Assembly: GCA_021604665.1 (NCBI GenBank)
Contig: BQJK01000002.1
Span: 682,001 to 746,000 of the forward strand
Length of the DNA: 64,000 nt
Direction: 5' to 3'
Origin: Rhodomicrobium sp.
GTDB taxonomy: Bacteria; Pseudomonadota; Alphaproteobacteria; Rhizobiales; HXMU1428-3
This document shows, piece after piece, positions 27,989-36,254 of this stretch. Positions within the stretch are counted from its first letter, which is position 1; each line of letters starts with the position of its first letter. The notes under the pieces are model-generated. The model saw nothing but the letters and a program-made list of their open reading frames with translations. It was not told the DNA's origin and searched no databases. The position numbers and the translations under genes were made by a program.

Positions 27989-28748
27989 GGTTATCCCCTT
28001 AAAGCCGATAGGTCTTTAATTTTGCTTTTTGTTTATTTTGCATGAGGCCTCATTGCTCGCCTTTTGCAGGACTTTGCGAATCACCCTGTATTTTAAAATG
28101 ATGTGAGGCCGATTTAAGCCCAAATCTTTACTACTCCCCGTCTGATTTCAGACAAGGGTGCTAACACGCATATTTTGCGCTGTTTGCGGGCTTGAGGGAG
28201 GAGTTCTGAACCCGGTGGCGGCTGTTGTTTTTGCGAAGTTTTAACCGCCAGCCTTTATTTTTGGGCACGGTGAGGGTGATGTAGTCATATTATGGCCCCG
28301 ATTTTTTTTGACATTTGGCAGGGATGTGCGGGGCGTTAAAGGGCTAGGTTTCAGCCAGGGTGATATGAATTCTAATTCTACAAATTTTAGCAATTGCCGC
28401 AGGTGCCGATAGCATATGAGCTGTAGAGCCATGATTGAGGCTTGTCGGACTTAAACTTATTGCCAAACGGCTGGCTGTGTTTAGGCCGGTATTTGGCCGC
28501 TTTGTCGCCGTGTTAATGATAGTGCTGATCGTTGCTTCGAGTTTTAGGCATCTCTCATTATAGATACGGGGGCAAGGTTAGTGACCAGAGCTGTTAACCT
28601 CATATGGTTGCTATATTTATCGCTTAAAGATGTTGGTTAAAATTGGGTTTAAACCACGTATAAAAACTTATACTGGTTGTTAAGAAAAAGTTGATAAGGT
28701 GCTGTCATGGCTGAATATATCCGTAGTATTGTGAGAGGAGATGAAGCC
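27989..28748. other. 760-bp non-coding stretch with divergent promoter space
   Basis: The gap separates the minus-strand ATPase pair from the plus-strand CAP lipoprotein gene, so it must carry both promoters. It is AT-rich toward 28600-28700. No convincing gene, repeat or RNA fold was recognised. A longer in-frame start for the CAP gene at 28707 is less likely than 28749. Confidence 0.4.
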
Positions 28749-29393
28749 ATGCGCGTTGCACTCCTATCCTTGATGGTTATTACCATCATTACCTTGGCAT
28801 TTCCGCTTGGCGGCTGCTCTAGCATCCCGTTTGGCAACCCGGCTTTTAACGTTCAGTCGCCGGACGGCAACCCTTACCGCCCTCAGAATAACAGCATTGA
28901 GAAGTTAAGCAAAGCTGAGCTCGCAGCTGGGAAATTACCTGATGGCACATATGATAAAGCACCGGCAGGGGCGTTTAACGACCGGGATTATCGTCATGTT
29001 AAACTTAACCCGCATGATGCGCTGAAACTTATTAACGCTTACCGGGCCAGCAAAGGGCTTGGGAAAGTTTCCATTAATTCCTACCTGACAAAAACCGCGA
29101 AGCAGCATTCTCGTGATCTTGCCAAGCATGACCGTATTTCACATTACGGATCTGATGGCTCTAACCCATGGGACCGGGTGGAGCGCTCTGGATATAAGCC
29201 ACAGCTGGCGGCCGAAAATGTTGGCACGGGTCAACTCACCATCAAAGAAGTTATGCAGGGCTGGAAAGATAGCCCGGGGCATAATAAAAACCTGCTCTTG
29301 CCTGATGCAAAGCATATGGGTATCGCGCTGGTTTATGACCCGAAGACGGAATATAAAACCTTCTGGACCCTAATTCTTGGTGCGCAAAGTTAG
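28749..29393 (+). CDS. CAP-domain (SCP/PR-1-like) lipoprotein
   Basis: From the ATG at 28749 (AGAGGAG nine bases upstream) the 214-residue product starts with a lipoprotein signal MRVALLSLMVITIITLAFPL ending in the lipobox LGGC, so Cys23 would be lipidated. A CAP domain (about 85-210) follows with LINAYRASKGLGKVSIN, AKQHSRDLAKHDRISHYGSDG, AAENVGTG and GWKDSPGHNKNLLLPDAKHMG, the family's His/Glu pattern. CAP proteins are secreted or surface proteins of mostly unknown biochemical role in bacteria. It is a single gene, convergent with the flippase. Confidence 0.88.
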   Translation: MRVALLSLMVITIITLAFPLGGCSSIPFGNPAFNVQSPDGNPYRPQNNSIEKLSKAELAAGKLPDGTYDKAPAGAFNDRDYRHVKLNPHDALKLINAYRASKGLGKVSINSYLTKTAKQHSRDLAKHDRISHYGSDGSNPWDRVERSGYKPQLAAENVGTGQLTIKEVMQGWKDSPGHNKNLLLPDAKHMGIALVYDPKTEYKTFWTLILGAQS

Positions 29394-29408
29394 GGGCGCA
29401 AAGCTTCG

Positions 29409-30773
29409 TTATTTGACTTTGTTAAATCTGCTTGACCGCTCAGACTGCTTGCTAAAAGCGAAGATATTTATATCCAGCCGCAGGCGAATGGCCAGGAAGA
29501 ACAGAAGTGCCGCCGTGGTTAGTGAGGTTGATGTGGCAACAGCTGCACCAGCTAGCCCCCAAACCGGCACCAGCATGAAATTCAACAATAGATTCAACAT
29601 CGCTGTGAAGAATAGAACAGCGGCGCAGAGCTTTTGCTCCCCCAGCATGTTCATAACATATTCGGCGGGGCCAAACATCGCCTTGATGACAAGGCCAACG
29701 CTTAAAATAACCATGACATGATAAGCACTTGTAAACTCCGGCCCGAATAACCAGAGCAGCGGCTTGCCGACCAGCAATAATGCTAACGCTGCTGCTAGAG
29801 AGGGCCAGAATGTCCATTTAACTGATTGACGGATGATGCTGGCCAATAATGCCTTATCCCCGCGCGCTTCATAAGCAGAGAAACGGTTGGCCACAGCATT
29901 GGACACGGCAAAATGCACAAAGGTGATGAGGTTTATGGTTTTTAAGGCTGCGTAATATTTCGCGACATCTTCAGGCGGATGATAAATGGAGAGCACCAGC
30001 ACATCTGTATTTTGCAGGAACAGCACAAAACTTTCCATCAACAGAATAGGGAAAGCGGTGATCAGCCAAAAGCGCGTTTCATTCTGATGAGTGCCCTTTG
30101 GCACTTCCCGGCGAATACGCGGCTCGAGGAAGATCAGCTGAATTAAGGCTGTGAGCCAGGTGGCAAGCACAGCAGCTGAGATTGCCGTGACAGCGGTAAG
30201 CGGCATGCCCGCAAACCACAGGCCTGCCATGGTGGCAAGTATCAATAAAGGCCGCAGAAGAAAGGGAGGGATGAGGGCTAGATTCATCCAGCTATAACCG
30301 CGCGCCATGGAATCATGCAGGTCGGTGAGGGCATAGGCTGGCAAACAGATTAGCACGATCAGGCCGGGGAGAAAGACATAGCTCTCCACGTGATCTTTAA
30401 GCAGATATAATAGCAGAAGGGCGACACACATTAGCGCCGTTGACGTGACCAGGGTGACGAGACGGCTTTGAAAGATGATGCCACGCAGGCGCGATAGATC
30501 TGCTTTTTCAGTATATTCAGGAATGAAGCGGATAACGGCGGTGTTTAGCCCAAGTGTTGAGAGACCGCCGAGCAACAACAGCCAAACCCAAACATAAGCG
30601 AAGATGCCATATTCGTAACTGCCCATCCAGCGGGCTAGAATGATCTGGCTTAAATATGCCAAACTAGCACTGCCGACACGGATTAGAAAGGCCAGAATTG
30701 CATTGCGGCGGGCGGTGTTTTCATCCCCAGCCCCATTCAGGGCGCTTAATATGGAGGATAACCTGGCCCGCAT
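29409..30773 (-). CDS. Polysaccharide flippase (MATE/MOP superfamily, Wzx-like)
   Basis: The 454-residue product is hydrophobic almost throughout, with about 12 membrane segments. The first region, FLIRVGSASLAYLSQIILARWMG, is the usual start of oligosaccharide flippases of the MVF/Wzx type, followed by EYGIFAYVWVWLLLLGGLSTLGLNTAVIRFIPEY. The protein ends with a short basic tail. Members move lipid-linked sugars across the inner membrane. No glycosyltransferase gene lies nearby, so the substrate cannot be guessed. It is convergent with the CAP gene, with 15 bp between the stops. Confidence 0.85.
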   Translation of the reverse strand: MRARLSSILSALNGAGDENTARRNAILAFLIRVGSASLAYLSQIILARWMGSYEYGIFAYVWVWLLLLGGLSTLGLNTAVIRFIPEYTEKADLSRLRGIIFQSRLVTLVTSTALMCVALLLLYLLKDHVESYVFLPGLIVLICLPAYALTDLHDSMARGYSWMNLALIPPFLLRPLLILATMAGLWFAGMPLTAVTAISAAVLATWLTALIQLIFLEPRIRREVPKGTHQNETRFWLITAFPILLMESFVLFLQNTDVLVLSIYHPPEDVAKYYAALKTINLITFVHFAVSNAVANRFSAYEARGDKALLASIIRQSVKWTFWPSLAAALALLLVGKPLLWLFGPEFTSAYHVMVILSVGLVIKAMFGPAEYVMNMLGEQKLCAAVLFFTAMLNLLLNFMLVPVWGLAGAAVATSTSLTTAALLFFLAIRLRLDINIFAFSKQSERSSRFNKVK

Positions 30774-30862
30774 TACGAAATTCCTTTTCCATGTGATGGC
30801 GCTCTAAACTGGCTTGAACAGCCTTGTTCTGAACTTATATCGCGGAATGGTTAAATAGGCGG

Positions 30863-30894
30863 AAAGCTCCGCAGATTTAACTCTGCGGAGCTTT
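30863..30894 (-). terminator. Perfect 13-bp hairpin, likely terminator
   Basis: AAAGCTCCGCAGA (30863-30875) and TCTGCGGAGCTTT (30882-30894) pair perfectly around a 6-base loop. It lies 56 bp past the stop of the small gene at 30950 and upstream of the flippase, both on the minus strand. The arm itself ends in T's on either strand. Confidence 0.75.
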
Positions 30895-30949
30895 GTTTAC
30901 GCTAATTTATACGGTTGTTTAAGTTTTTAGATGTTGCGGGAGTAGGTAA

Positions 30950-31213
30950 TTAATTCATCATGCTTTCAGTGAGGCTTTGATTGTGGGTTTGGTCCAGACA
31001 GGCCATAACACGTAGCCAGCTTTCAGCCCGTTCCTGATCATCAAGATCTAGATGCTCATCCAGAAAGAAAGCTGCCATATTCATAGCTTGTGCCCCAAAT
31101 TTGCGGACCAGTGTTGCTGACATATCTTCGATTTCGCCATTGCTAATTACAAGCTCATCGAAAATAGAAACCGAGGAGCTGACTTTGGTATTTGCGCTAT
31201 TACTGCGCTTCAT
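30950..31213 (-). CDS. Small uncharacterised protein (87 aa)
   Basis: The frame is open from 31333, but the upstream 40 residues are low-complexity Ser/Lys and the ATG at 31213 (MKRSNSANTKVSS) looks like the real start, giving 87 residues. The core is SIFDELVISNGEIEDMSATL, then FGAQAMNMAAFFLDEHLDLDDQERAE and a short tail with WLRVMACLDQTHN. No known family was recognised. No strong ribosome-binding site precedes it. A hairpin terminator follows. The amino-acid composition is that of a real acidic soluble protein. Confidence 0.55.
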   Translation of the reverse strand: MKRSNSANTKVSSSVSIFDELVISNGEIEDMSATLVRKFGAQAMNMAAFFLDEHLDLDDQERAESWLRVMACLDQTHNQSLTESMMN

Positions 31214-31376
31214 AAATTTTGATTTTTTAGAGGAGTTTGACAAAATCTTTTTCCGGCTGTTGCTTATTGATGTGTAAATATTAGCACAGGGCTGTTGCCA
31301 GACCTTCAACCCGGGCTGGAGGATTCTATTCAATTTTTATCTAAATACGGATGATTTTCAGCTAGTGGCGGCGGGA

Positions 31377-31946
31377 TTAGCCTGCAAACCCGCCCTCATT
31401 TAAATAGGCGATTTCTTCTGGTGTTGAGGGGCGGTTTAAAACTTCATTTCGGTGGGGGAAGCGGCCAAACTGCTTGATAATATCCAAATGCAACTGCGCG
31501 AACTTTACTCCCTCCTCATCATTAACTGCGCGGCAGAGAGCAAGACAAAGTTGCTGATCTGCCATCGCTTCTGAGTGCATATAGGGAATGTAGAAAAAGC
31601 GTTTTATGGGCAGGTCGTAGGATTTATCATGTCCCGCATCGATGGCCGCTTTGGATTTTTCCCGTGCAATTTCATCATATTGCCAGGCCTTGGCGCTGCC
31701 GCGATGAATGTTTCTTGGGAATTGGTCTAAAACCAGAATAAGCGCTAGTGAGCCAGCGGGACTTTTTATCCAGTGATCGAGCGCGCCGGTGGCAGCTTTT
31801 TCTGGCAGGGGGCCGTAGCGGTGTTTTATCTGCTGATCAAATTCATCGCTTTTTTCAAACCATAGCTTGGGGCCGGCTTGTTTCCAAAAGGCCGTGATGT
31901 CTTCGGGTGTTATGTTTGCTAACTGATCCATTGCGCGGCGTTTCAT
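31377..31946 (-). CDS. DUF924 family protein
   Basis: This 189-residue soluble protein matches DUF924: ITPEDITAFWKQAGPKLWFEK at the start, GSLALILVLDQFPRNIHRGS (about residues 65-84), AWQYDEIA, RFFYIPYMHSEAMADQQLCL and a C-terminal FGRFPHRNEVLNRPSTPEE. The family is helical, TPR-like, and has no firmly established biochemical function. The ATG at 31946 is preceded by GAGGT, and another ATG lies five codons in. The gene stands alone between the 87-aa gene and the carboxypeptidase on the same strand. Confidence 0.88.
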   Translation of the reverse strand: MKRRAMDQLANITPEDITAFWKQAGPKLWFEKSDEFDQQIKHRYGPLPEKAATGALDHWIKSPAGSLALILVLDQFPRNIHRGSAKAWQYDEIAREKSKAAIDAGHDKSYDLPIKRFFYIPYMHSEAMADQQLCLALCRAVNDEEGVKFAQLHLDIIKQFGRFPHRNEVLNRPSTPEEIAYLNEGGFAG

Positions 31947-32010
31947 ACCTCACATTGCCTTCACTACAGGTCACCTCACTGGTGACCTTCGACCCGCTCG
32001 TTCAAAACAT

Positions 32011-33132
32011 CTATTTTTTGGCTTTTTTCACGGCTTTTTTCTTCTTCTTACGCTTCACATATTTTTTCTTTGGGCGGTAATTGCAGACTTTGCTGCGCAT
32101 ATTTGCCGGCCCTTTATGTATGGCGCCTTTTTCTGAGGCATCAGCCAAAGTGAAGGGGAATAATGTCTTCCACCAGAAATTCTGGAATGCATGATCGAAA
32201 AGCTTTTCAGCGCGTGCGCGGCGAAGTTTCGGTGTGCGCGCACCAAGTACAACGGCAATGATGCGGCGGCCATTGCGTGTAGCACTGGCGACAACATTAA
32301 AGCCAGATGCACAGATAAAGCCGGTTTTCATGCCGTCCGCGCCTTCATAAGTGCGCAGCAAACCATTGTGAGAGCGCATACGGCGGTTGCCAACCTTAAC
32401 GGACCCCATTGAGAAGAGATGATCATGTTCAGGGAAGTCGCGGATGATCGCCTTTGCCAAAATGGCCATATCTCTTGCGGTTGTTACCTGGTCTTTATGG
32501 GGGAGGCCATGAGGGTTGAAGAAGCGGGTTTTTCGCATGCCTAGGCGGCGTGCGGTCTGATTCATCATCTTGGCGAAATTATCAACGGAACCGCCCAGTT
32601 TTTCAGCGAACATAACTGCCACGTCATTGGCGGATTTAACGATCAGGATTTCCAGCCCTTTACCTACCGTGAGGGTGGCATTTAAAGGCAGGCCGATTTT
32701 GCTGGGAGGCTGTGCCCGGGCGGTGGCGCTGTTGTGGAGCTTGCTATTTTTAGTGATGCGGCCAGACTTCAGCGCTTCAAAAGTCATATAGGCGGTCATT
32801 AGTTTGGTAAGGGAGGCCGGGTGCCAGAGGCGGTCTGCTTCTTCCGAATATAGGATCAGATCACTTTTTAGGTCGAGAACAAATGCCGGGCCCTCATTTG
32901 CGGCGTGGGCCGTGTGCTGTGGCAGCAGGGTAACGGCTGCGGCGAGCATGGCTATTATGAAGTAGCTGCAAAGGTGCTTCAGGCATTGCGGTACACTAAG
33001 TGCGCGCGCGCCTCTGCTACTTGTGCGGGGGGTGGCATGCGCCCCAGCGCCTGAGCGGGATTGACCCGTTACGCAAGTTGTCATTCTAGTTCCCATTGCT
33101 GAGTTTCTAGCTTGTCCGCGTCTCTGATGCAT
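32011..33132 (-). CDS. D-alanyl-D-alanine carboxypeptidase (PBP5/DacF family)
   Basis: This low-molecular-weight penicillin-binding protein trims the terminal D-Ala of peptidoglycan stem peptides in the periplasm. The 373-residue frame has a long polar N-terminus, then a signal peptide HLCSYFIIAMLAAAVTLLP... ending at TAHA. Active-site motifs are all present: SLTK (in WHPASLTKLMTAYMTFEAL), SAN (VKSANDVAVMFAEKLGG) and KTG (GADGMKTGFICASGFN). The C-terminus is a Lys-rich tail. The start is uncertain: the ATG at 33084, 16 codons in, may be real because about 45 residues before the hydrophobic core is unusual. Confidence 0.88.
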   Translation of the reverse strand: MHQRRGQARNSAMGTRMTTCVTGQSRSGAGAHATPRTSSRGARALSVPQCLKHLCSYFIIAMLAAAVTLLPQHTAHAANEGPAFVLDLKSDLILYSEEADRLWHPASLTKLMTAYMTFEALKSGRITKNSKLHNSATARAQPPSKIGLPLNATLTVGKGLEILIVKSANDVAVMFAEKLGGSVDNFAKMMNQTARRLGMRKTRFFNPHGLPHKDQVTTARDMAILAKAIIRDFPEHDHLFSMGSVKVGNRRMRSHNGLLRTYEGADGMKTGFICASGFNVVASATRNGRRIIAVVLGARTPKLRRARAEKLFDHAFQNFWWKTLFPFTLADASEKGAIHKGPANMRSKVCNYRPKKKYVKRKKKKKAVKKAKK

Positions 33133-33511
33133 GTTCTGCTCTCAACTATTGCTCGTGACCGTTATTCATTTGTGCTGTGAACGGAAATCTGCCGCTGGTC
33201 CATAAGCTCAGAAATTGAAGATTGAAGCGCTGATATCGAGCCATTTCTATAGGTAATGACTATAAGACATATACTGGCTTCAAATTAAGAGATTTCTGGC
33301 TTCTTAAAATGGCTTATCGGATCTCAATAAATTTACGCAGACGGTATGGCGGAAGAAATGATAAGCGCTCTATAAGCGCTGATTGCGTTTCATTTACGCT
33401 TTTGGTCAAAATCGCCGATTTGGCGCTGACTTAATTCGCTCCCTCTCATCACTTGAGATCTTTCCGGTCGTTAGTTCATTGCTCTGACAGCATTGCTGTT
33501 TTTATTACGTT
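33133..33511. other. Non-coding gap between dacF-like gene and tRNA-Leu
   Basis: About 380 bp with no recognisable gene. It must hold the promoter of the carboxypeptidase gene and the end of the tRNA transcript. No repeat or clear hairpin was recognised. Confidence 0.35.
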
Positions 33512-33598
33512 TGGTGCCCCTGGCCTGACTCGAACAGGCACGCCCTTGCGGACAACAGATTTTGAATCTGTCGCGTCTACCAATTCCGCCACAGGGGC
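33512..33598 (-). tRNA. tRNA-Leu (anticodon CAA)
   Basis: The minus strand reads as an 87-nt tRNA with encoded CCA. The acceptor GCCCCTG pairs with CAGGGGC before ACCA. The D-arm is GGCGGAATTGGTAGACGC, the anticodon arm ACAGA-TTCAAAA-TCTGT has CAA at 34-36, and a long variable arm TGTCCGCAAGGGCG (class II, as expected for Leu) is followed by a T-arm with GTTCGAGTC. It matches Leu(CAA) as known from other bacteria. It is not in an rRNA operon. Confidence 0.95.
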
Positions 33599-33874
33599 AT
33601 CTCACACCGTCAGATACCGGCGCTGATCTTAGCGGAGCTTTAAGCCGCGTCAACAGCAACATCGTATAAGTTGAGGAGAATCCAATGGTTGGTTTCGCTT
33701 TGTAGCGAATTGACGGCTGATCTACAACATAGAAAGAAAATTTGCAAGCATTGCAGGGGCATTTCATGGACAAGTGCCTCGCTGCTGCTTATAGAATTTG
33801 GCCATATGCTAAGAGTGGCTAGCCGCTCTTAACTCATCGCCGCCGAAAAATACACCCGGGAAGATAGACAAGCT

Positions 33875-34456
33875 ATGCTGCGCAAACTTTATGACTGGGT
33901 TATTCGTCTATCTGAGCATCGCCATGCACCGGCGGCCTTATTTGGTGTCGCGGTGGCGGAGAGCTCATTTTTCCCGCTACCCCCGGATTTGATGCTGGTG
34001 CCTATGGTGCTGGCTGACCGGTTGAAGGCGTGGCGCTATGCCATTCTCACCACTATTGGCTCCGTGATTGGCGGGCTGATCGGCTATTATATTGGCGCTG
34101 TGCTGTTCGAGACGGTTGGCAAACCAATTGTTGAGTTTTATGGGCTGACCGAAAAGCTGGATGTGTTTTTTGAAAATTATAAACTTTATGGCGCTGTGAT
34201 TGTGTTTGTCGCGGGCTTTACGCCGGTGCCTTATAAAGTCTTTACCATCGCTAGCGGTGTTGCCGGGTTGAGCTTGCCGGTGTTTCTGTTGGCGAGCCTT
34301 GTCTCTCGTGGGGCGCGTTTTTTCATTGTGGCCGGCTTACTCTATTTTTTCGGCGTGCCTATCCGGGCGTTTATCGAGAAATATCTGGGCCTGCTTACTG
34401 TGCTATTCACGCTCATATTGGTGGGCGGGTTTGTGGCCATTAAATATCTGTTCTAA
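33875..34456 (+). CDS. YqaA/DedA-like inner-membrane protein (SNARE-associated family)
   Basis: The 193-residue product has about five membrane segments and the family motifs AVAESSFFPLPPDLMLVPMV near residues 27-47 and AGFTPVPYKVFTIASGVAGL (about 111-130). DedA-type proteins are linked to membrane homeostasis and lipid transport; the exact substrate of YqaA-type members is not settled. It is followed 42 bp later by dsbB on the same strand, an order common in alphaproteobacteria. Confidence 0.88.
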   Translation: MLRKLYDWVIRLSEHRHAPAALFGVAVAESSFFPLPPDLMLVPMVLADRLKAWRYAILTTIGSVIGGLIGYYIGAVLFETVGKPIVEFYGLTEKLDVFFENYKLYGAVIVFVAGFTPVPYKVFTIASGVAGLSLPVFLLASLVSRGARFFIVAGLLYFFGVPIRAFIEKYLGLLTVLFTLILVGGFVAIKYLF

Positions 34457-34498
34457 AGGTTAGAAGCCAGGCGCATATTTTTCAGGAGAGTTCTCGAT

Positions 34499-35002
34499 AT
34501 GTTGAATCTATCAAATCGGGCGGAATTGCTTATGGGGCTGATTTTCATGATTAGCCTTGCTCTCATTTTGGGCGCGCTTGGCTTTCAGCATCTTGGCGGG
34601 CTTGCCCCTTGCGACCTTTGCTATAAACAACGCTGGGTTTATTATGTTGCCATTGCAGCCGTGCCTGTTGGTCTGTTCCTTTATGATCGTGATTTTTTGA
34701 AAGCCAGTAAATTACTGATGTTTGTGCTGGCCGCCGCATTCTTTGCGAATATGATTCTTGGTATTTATCACGCCGGGGTGGAATGGGAATTTTGGAGCGG
34801 ACCGCAAGGTTGTAGTGGATCAGCCCCTCTTGATGCCACAATTGACCTTTTCGAATCGCTCAAATCAGTGAAGCCCGTGGCCTGTAATGAGGTGCAATGG
34901 CGCTTTTTGGGGATATCTATGGCGGGTTATAGCGCCCTGGCCTCGCTGTTTTTGGCTATCATCTCTGTTTATACCAGCCAGGCTGCCACAGCCAAAAACT
35001 AA
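34499..35002 (+). CDS. dsbB: Disulfide bond formation protein DsbB
   Basis: DsbB reoxidises DsbA using quinone. The 167-residue product has about four membrane segments and the two Cys pairs: C38 and C41 in LAPCDLCYKQRW, and C105 and C129 in GPQGCSGS and KPVACNEVQW. The FLGISMAGY segment near the end is typical. AGGAGA lies before the ATG. No DsbA gene is adjacent. Confidence 0.93.
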   Translation: MLNLSNRAELLMGLIFMISLALILGALGFQHLGGLAPCDLCYKQRWVYYVAIAAVPVGLFLYDRDFLKASKLLMFVLAAAFFANMILGIYHAGVEWEFWSGPQGCSGSAPLDATIDLFESLKSVKPVACNEVQWRFLGISMAGYSALASLFLAIISVYTSQAATAKN

Positions 35003-35211
35003 CTTTTTCAATTCCTTACCAGCAGCAGTGCTATCTGACTGTTAAAAAGTGCGAAAACCGGCGCCGGATTAGCCGTGTCTTATTCGCAACATAAAAGTTA
35101 ATTCATCTTAATCTTTTCAATTTTGCTCCACAATGTCGCCCCTTTGCTACGGCCTACTGAGATTGTCAAAGGGAGGCAATCACTACTTCCAGACAGTAAT
35201 GCGTACCGGAG

Positions 35212-35281
35212 TTGTTGAGTACCGATTTAGTAAAAGTCCCATAAGGTTTTGCGTAGGGTTTGTTGTGTAGCGGTTTAGTAA
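35212..35281. repeat. Imperfect 22-bp direct repeat pair
   Basis: The two copies, 35212-35233 and 35260-35281, differ at three positions and are 48 bp apart. They lie between dsbB and the possible structured RNA. Function unknown; possibly remnants of a decayed repeat element. Confidence 0.6.
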
Positions 35282-35331
35282 TTTGTACCGGAATGAGTAA
35301 TGCGTTTTTTGGAATTTTTGTCTTCTTTTAT

Positions 35332-35459
35332 AAAGAGCGGGTTGTTGAAAGGACAGTATTTGGAGCAAAAGCGAGAGCCAGTTTAAGACATCCACATCAT
35401 CCGATGACTTTAAGGCCCCTTGTCTGAACGCATTCATACTGACCCGAGACCCGCTCTTT
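35332..35459. repeat. Inverted repeat AAAGAGCGGGT / ACCCGCTCTTT (106-bp spacer)
   Basis: The arms at 35332-35342 and 35449-35459 are exact inverted copies. Their AAAGAGCGG core is the same as the hairpin arm of the five-copy array at 7431-7660, which suggests one repeat family occurs at both places. Confidence 0.6.
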
Positions 35460-35732
35460 CATTTTCGAGAGCTGCCTTGCGAAGCTAGAATTTTCTGATC
35501 CTTTGTTGTTCGTACACAGAAATTTATTTGGTTTTTGCATCCTTGGCATTCCCTCATGTCCCCCATCCCCCTCAATCACCCGAGGCGGTGCTAAGGGGCG
35601 AGGCAGTTCCCGAAAGTGGGTTTTAGTTAGCAGTATTTAGTATTGCGTTGTCGCTAACTATTATTTGGCCCGTTTTAAGATATGGGATGGAATGCTTTGA
35701 GCTTCACTAGCGAAATTCAATGCGCCATCTCA

Positions 35733-35825
35733 GTGGCAAGCGCTTCTGATGTGTAGCTTACCCCTCACAGGGTGTACCAGTTTTTGTAATGCGTCTCGTT
35801 CACCTGTTCTCAGAACGCTTGCCAC
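35733..35825 (+). ncRNA. Candidate structured RNA with a long closing stem
   Basis: GTGGCAAGCG (35733-35742) pairs perfectly with CGCTTGCCAC (35816-35825). After a small internal loop, TCTGA (35745-35749) pairs with TCAGA (35810-35814), so 15 base pairs close a loop of about 60 nt. Inside, ACCC/GGGT can form a short hairpin. A CCCC/GGGG hairpin follows at 35834-35847. The element lies about 70 bp upstream of a small gene with a good ribosome-binding site. It does not match any RNA family I know well enough to name. The strand is inferred from the gene downstream. Confidence 0.4.
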
Positions 35826-35892
35826 CCTTATTTCCCCACTTCCGGGGCTGGTTACATGAGTAGAAAATATTTTTGGGTTTTAAGGAGATAGT

Positions 35893-36111
35893 ATGTCACG
35901 TCCGCTTCATATAAATCCTGTTGAATGGGAACTTGCCTTGTCGATGGCACGATCTGTTTGCGCCGGGCTTTTCAAAAAGGGGAGTAGTGCTGAAGATGCA
36001 TTTCGCCTTTATGGGGGCCGTTCTGAGGCAGGCAGCTTTGCTAATTGGCAGTCAGCAATTGAGGCTATTGCTTACGCACACTGCCAGCAGAGCGGCAAGC
36101 GTGCCGCCTAA
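35893..36111 (+). CDS. Small uncharacterised protein (72 aa)
   Basis: The 72-residue product MSRPLHINPVEWELALSMAR... has a composition typical of a soluble helical protein, with AEDAFRLYGGRS and NWQSAIEAIAYAHCQQ. TAAGGAGATAGT precedes the ATG, a strong ribosome-binding site. A clear terminator follows at 36205. A second frame overlapping this region (35921-36139) is a shadow. No known family was recognised. It is in its own small transcription unit between dsbB and the OlsB-like gene, with a candidate structured RNA upstream. Confidence 0.65.
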   Translation: MSRPLHINPVEWELALSMARSVCAGLFKKGSSAEDAFRLYGGRSEAGSFANWQSAIEAIAYAHCQQSGKRAA

Positions 36112-36204
36112 CCACCTTGAACCCCGGTTTTCGCGGTGATACAGGCGGCCCAAACGGCGCTTTTAAACTGCTGCGACAGACAAGAAAATGATCCCCCAAG
36201 ATCA

Positions 36205-36243
36205 CCCCGCCCAGGCCTCTGCCTGTGGCGGGGATTTCTTTAT
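36205..36243 (+). terminator. Rho-independent terminator of the 72-aa gene
   Basis: CCCCGCC-CAGGC, a 4-base loop, then GCCTG-T-GGCGGGG forms a strong stem (36205-36233), followed by ATTTCTTTATT. It lies 94 bp after the stop of the small gene and just before the stop of the convergent OlsB-like gene. Confidence 0.88.
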
Positions 36244-36254
36244 TAGGGGTTTGG

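Larger units (their letters stand above)
35003..35892. other. 890-bp region with degenerate repeats and a possible structured RNA
   Basis: No gene of ordinary size fits here. Two 22-bp copies of TTGTTGWGTASCGRTTTAGTAA lie at 35212-35233 and 35260-35281, each beside an AGTAATGCG/TACCGGA motif. An 11-bp inverted repeat AAAGAGCGGGT/ACCCGCTCTTT at 35332-35342 and 35449-35459 shares its core with the arms of the repeat array at 7431-7660. A long stem near 35733-35825 is listed separately. The rest shows nothing I recognise. Confidence 0.5.

Noticed and set aside
33471..33773. A 100-aa minus-strand protein
   Set aside because: It runs through the tRNA-Leu gene.
35183..35437. An 84-aa minus-strand protein with a repeated RYTTNPTQNLMGLLLNRYST-type segment
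   Set aside because: The repeat comes from the 22-bp direct repeats in DNA; no ribosome-binding site was found.
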